From the NCBI GenBank assembly GCA_038373885.1, contig JAWZYV010013168.1:62001-126000 (forward strand): DNA of 64,000 nucleotides, given 5' to 3'. The notes under the pieces were generated by a model. It was not told the origin of the DNA, ran no database searches, and was given only the letters and a program-made list of their open reading frames with translations. Source of the DNA: Cheiracanthium punctorium (taxonomy: Eukaryota > Arthropoda > Arachnida > Araneae > Cheiracanthiidae). The translations under genes were made by a program, and so were the position numbers. Shown here one piece after another: positions 59,975 through 64,000 of the stretch. Position 1 is the stretch's first letter. Each line of letters starts with the position of its first letter.

Positions 59975-60195
59975 GACCCAAATCTCGGGTTTAGCAAGGT
60001 TGACTCAGCCTTTCATCCCTTGAGTAGGTTGTTAAAATGGAGACTAAGCTTGCTTGGGGACTAAACACTTGTGGCTCCATGTCAGGCTGACCTCCTGGCT
60101 GAGCTATATGTTTCTGCACCTTAGAGTTCTTGGTAACAAAAATGTGGATGGGCAGCACAGGTTTTGGTCCCATGTGGGCTGTTGTGCCAATGTTA
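59975..60195 (+). repeat. tRNA-SINE body (chelicerate-type)
   Basis: TTGACTCAGCCTTTCATCCC, TTGAGTAGGTTGTTAAAATG, AAGCTTGCTTGGGGACTAAA and TGTCAGGCTGACCTCCTGG match, as I recall, the conserved body of an arachnid/chelicerate tRNA-derived SINE. The pol III promoter head is not seen. The identification is from memory only. Confidence 0.5.
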
Positions 60196-60218
60196 GTTTT
60201 TAGTTTCCTTAGCTATTA

Positions 60219-60677
60219 CTGTATTTACTTGTGTATAATGGACATTTTTTCTTTTAAAAATTTAAGGCTAAAACTCTGAATGCGCTTTCTAGATGGAATA
60301 TTTTTTTTACTGCTGCATGTAACACATGATATACATATGAATCAAGAAATTTATTAAAAGAAGAAAATAAAACTGTAAAACATCTTATGTAATAGAAATA
60401 TTGCTGTATCTTTATTCACTCGTTACACTTTTTAATACAACAGTGCAAATAACATTATTTATTAACAATAATCAGCTATTTTTGTTTTCATCACTGGCAG
60501 AGTCAATGTCCACATAAAACATACAGTCTTCAGCTCCCTTCATCTGATTAAAAATTCCAAAGTCACTTGCATGTTGAATTTATAGTATGTGTTATATATG
60601 AGAAAGAAATTTCACATTATTTTCATGTAAAAGTACAGAGTGCATGTTACACATGCATAGTATATGAGTAAATACAG
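60219..60677. mobile_element. Pogo-like non-autonomous element, TA-flanked
   Basis: CTGTATTTACTTGTGTATAA and, inverted, CTGTATTTACTCATATACTA, with TA at 60217-60218 and 60678-60679. A minus-strand tail GAEDCMFYVDIDSASDENKN-stop (60481-60552) looks like an acidic C-terminus left from a transposase. It ends 128 bp before coronin exon 3. Confidence 0.75.
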
Positions 60678-60762
60678 TATTTAATGTAGACATATTTCAA
60701 AAATTTATGAATATAGTACAAATGTTTTTCATTAGTATATGAAATTGATGACAGATTTATGA

Positions 60763-61600
<838 letters not shown>

Positions 61601-61601
61601 C

Positions 61602-61724
61602 TGCAAAGACTGCAAAATTACTGATTCTGATCCACATGTGCAGACTCTACTCTTTGCAGACGATTCGGTGTTGTGGATCACTGGTGGTGACATAATAAAA
61701 CTTCAGGACCCACACATTGGATAG
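61602..61724 (+). pseudogene. LINE reverse transcriptase fragment (FADD motif)
   Basis: The frame reads CKDCKITDSDPHVQ then TLLFADDSVLWITGGDIIKL and stops at 61722-61724. (Y/F)ADD(S/I)xLW is the catalytic motif of non-LTR retrotransposon RT, most like jockey-type elements, where 'QTLLFADDSVLW' style sequences are frequent. Only about 40 residues survive. The following bases (WTKENEMIVM) may be further decayed frame. Confidence 0.75.
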
Positions 61725-62440
61725 TGCTAACTAGCTTTTTGGACTAAGGAAAATGAGATGATAGTAATGCCATGTTGACAATTAAAAAAATTTCTAGATT
61801 TAAAGAAAATGGATATTGTGTTGTGATGGAAAGAATGACGAAGCAACAAAAAACAAAAATTAGACCCCAGATCTTTGTCGGAATTGCCACAGCTGAAAGA
61901 GAACTTGGTGTGAGTGTAGCATGCATGTACAAATGAAGAGATATATATGCAAGAAATAACACTTTTATTGAAAAGGAGGATGCAAGATTGAATCAAGCAT
62001 TTGCCAATATCAAGCAAAAACTTCTCAATATGTACTTCATTAGTTAGAATTTTAAAACGGTAACAACTTTAGTTTGGAAAGCATATGTTGGCACTTGCGA
62101 CACATCAGAACCATTTATCTTTAAGCTTAAATTCATAGTTATTACAAAAATTATTCCAATAAAATTTGATTCATTTTTGAGCACAAAAATTATTAATATT
62201 CATTCATAGGGCAGCTAAATTATTCTAACATCGATGAACATTTCAAATGAATTTTCAGCAATTTGACTGAATTTCTCCTCATTACACAAAGTTTACATAT
62301 TCAAACAAACACTCACAAAAATTCAATTAACTATCTCATGTAAAAATATAAAAGAAAAAAAAGTTTGCCAAGCTCGATACTGTAGTTATATAACATGATA
62401 GGAGAGGTCTCTCAAAGAAAAGGTAAATTTTGCTTTACAT
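61725..62440. other. Intron DNA, no clear gene
   Basis: Possibly degraded LINE sequence up to about 62040; otherwise AT-rich with no recognised feature. Confidence 0.35.
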
Positions 62441-62627
62441 CAGGTATGGGCAACCTTTGACAAGTTGTGGGCCAAAACTGCAGGATGTTAGCTAAGTTGC
62501 GGGCTGTATAATTGGGATTTATATGGGATTTTGAGTGGTTTATATGGGTTTTAATATGTTCTGCGGGCCGGATCAAAAGCCATGGTAAGCCACATCCGGC
62601 CCGTGGGCTGGTGGTTGCCCATATGTG
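62441..62627. mobile_element. hAT MITE, 'ATGGGCA' family, copy 2
   Basis: CAGGTATGGGCAACCTTTGA and, inverted, CACATATGGGCAACCAC; flanks CTTTACAT (62433-62440) and CTTTGCAT (62628-62635), 7 of 8. The body (GCGGGCCGGATC, CATCCGGCCCG) is the reverse of 4862-5071. Confidence 0.85.
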
Positions 62628-62635
62628 CTTTGCAT

Positions 62636-63069
62636 GAAGTCTGACTGTAGACATCAAAATCTTTCATTCAAGTTTATATTATCCAACAGAGTTAAATTAA
62701 GTTTGAATCAATACATTTCTTGGAAAAGGGGTTTTGACATTTTTAATAAAAGAAAAATAAAATAACAAAAATATTCGCTTTAAAAGGAAATGGAATACTA
62801 GGTAAAAATGCCATAAGAGGGTAGTGGGGCATTGTGCCCAGCACAAAAGTGTGGTGTTTAACTCTCGCACCACGACCATAAAATTTAGAAAAGAGCAAAA
62901 TCATAAAAAGATAAACCTGTAGAGAACTAAAAAAAAATACAATGCATTGTGTTCCTGTAAAGTAAAGTAAGAACCCAAATGATTAGCCTTGCCTAGGGAG
63001 TGTGTGTGAGGTACAATAAATAAGCACAGTATACTTAGATCACCATAAAAAAAATTTATTAAACAAATA
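62636..63069. other. No gene seen
   Basis: AT-rich sequence without recognised repeats or coding signal. Confidence 0.4.
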
Positions 63070-63073
63070 TTAA

Positions 63074-63837
63074 CCCTCTCGCTGCGTATTTTTATCAAAA
63101 TAGGTTCAAAAATTGCATATTTTTTTATTACATATTTCAAATCTACATACATTTTAGACTTAAAATATACAAAAATTTTTTGTAAAAGAGTTTTTTTTCA
63201 ATATAGAATTAGATCATAGAAAAAAGTTGTCAGAATATTGAAATTGAAGAATAATGATATAAAAGCAAAATTTTGAAAATCAGTTTTGGTTAAATTATGA
63301 TTTATTTTATAAAATACAAAGGTAAAAAGTATATACTAATGAAAATATGCAAAATACTTACAAAACATTTATTAGAAATGAAGTTTTGTATGATAAATTT
63401 CGAAACAAGGCTCGAGGCATCACTATCCACAGAGGAATCCGAGAAATTTTCATCAGTTCCGCTATATATATCATCAATATACTCGGAATCAGAGTCAGAA
63501 CTACTGTCAGTGTCGGAAATATCGTCAGGAACATAGGTCATATCACTCGCGAAACGCTTTCTGCCAGACATCTTTGAGCTCTGAAAAGCGCTTTCAAAAT
63601 GCTAAAAAATTCTTTTTATATTTCGCAGAAACATAGACAACTAACGCCATCTGTTAGTCGACATCTAAATAAACAATTAAACATTACAGAAAAGCCAAAA
63701 TGAAACCATGAACGGGGAAAGAGCGGGTTGCACACTTAAATAGATGGCAAAAACGCATCCTCGCGATAATCGCGGGTTGCGCAAATTTTGCTACTTCTAC
63801 GTTGCCCGTGGAAATCGCGGGATGCGCAGCGAAAGGG
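63074..63837 (-). mobile_element. piggyBac-like element, 764 bp, TTAA-flanked
   Basis: TTAA at 63070-63073 and 63838-63841 flanks CCCTCTCGCTGCGTAT and, inverted, CCCTTTCGCTGCGCAT (14 of 16). TTAA plus CCC ends are the piggyBac hallmark. A minus-strand frame with an acidic N-terminus is inside (63302-63571). The DDD catalytic region is missing, so it is a deletion derivative. Several CGCGGG motifs repeat near its 5' end (63718-63825). Confidence 0.85.
63365..63571 (-). pseudogene. N-terminal remnant of a piggyBac-type transposase
   Basis: MSGRKRFASDMTYVPDDISD, then a run of Ser/Asp (DTDSSSDSDSEYIDD) and DENFSDSSVDSD. piggyBac transposases commonly start with an acidic, serine-rich segment of this kind before the catalytic domain. 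The frame stays open to 63302 but turns hydrophobic and AT-driven after about residue 69, where the deletion probably lies. Position and strand inside TTAA-flanked ends support the call; composition alone would not. Confidence 0.55.
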
Positions 63838-63841
63838 TTAA

Positions 63842-64000
63842 CCATCTGGCAGCTATGCGTCATATCAGTGACAAAATTACAAAAGGGAATGCAGCACTGT
63901 GATATATTGCCTAGAAATCTTAGAAAAAGGCAATCATCAATTTGCCCTCAGCAGAAGAATTAATCATTTAATAGCAATAACAATAAGGTATTCATTTGGG
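63842..64000. other. Right edge, no feature
   Basis: Nothing recognised; the coronin intron continues beyond the window. Confidence 0.5.

Overview
The window is animal nuclear DNA, AT-rich and almost entirely built from transposable elements. One real host gene runs through it on the + strand: three coding exons of a type I coronin (24772-24969, 42688-42940, 60806-60981), separated by introns of about 17.7 and 17.9 kb. Joined, they give the first 209 residues of the protein (N-terminal signature plus the first WD40 blades); the gene continues past the right edge. The coronin sequence looks arthropod. A tRNA-SINE body at 59.98-60.19 kb and the abundant 2-kb repeat with ACTTCCTTG termini resemble repeats I associate with chelicerates (spiders, horseshoe crabs), so a chelicerate is my best guess, not a proof.

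Layout. 0-7 kb: a 75-bp tandem array at the edge, a 52-bp perfect palindrome, a 3.4-kb hAT element, a hAT MITE, and two nested pogo/Tigger-like elements. 9.2-11.1 kb: copy 1 of the 2-kb 'ACTTCCTTG' repeat. 11.34-20.78 kb: a head-to-head pair of truncated Penelope-like (PLE) retroelement copies, apparently inserted as one unit (14-bp target duplication). One arm is split by a 7.4-kb hAT-like element that carries two Helitrons and two MITEs. 24.8 kb: coronin exon 1. Intron 1 (25-42.7 kb): a composite Tc1 element with a MITE in its end, two stretches of the 2-kb repeat (one holding a 1.15-kb hAT), TTAA-type MITEs, several hAT elements and a second copy of a 0.42-kb repeat. 42.7 kb: exon 2. Intron 2 (42.9-60.8 kb): an 8.2-kb candidate DNA transposon with about 0.4-kb inverted ends around broken genes of an uncharacterised arthropod repeat-protein family, a 1.76-kb tandem duplication inside it, two mariner-like remnants, and copy 3 of the 2-kb repeat carrying a hAT inside a hAT. 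60.8-64 kb: exon 3, a LINE RT scrap, a hAT MITE and a piggyBac-like element.

The most interesting objects are the 43.8-52.0 kb element, whose flanking inverted repeats suggest that an uncharacterised protein family is transposon-borne; the palindromic PLE dimer with a hammerhead-like motif at both outer ends; and a 30-bp palindrome in the 2-kb repeat that keeps its symmetry through paired changes. None of the transposon genes looks intact. All similarity statements are by eye or from memory; no search was run.
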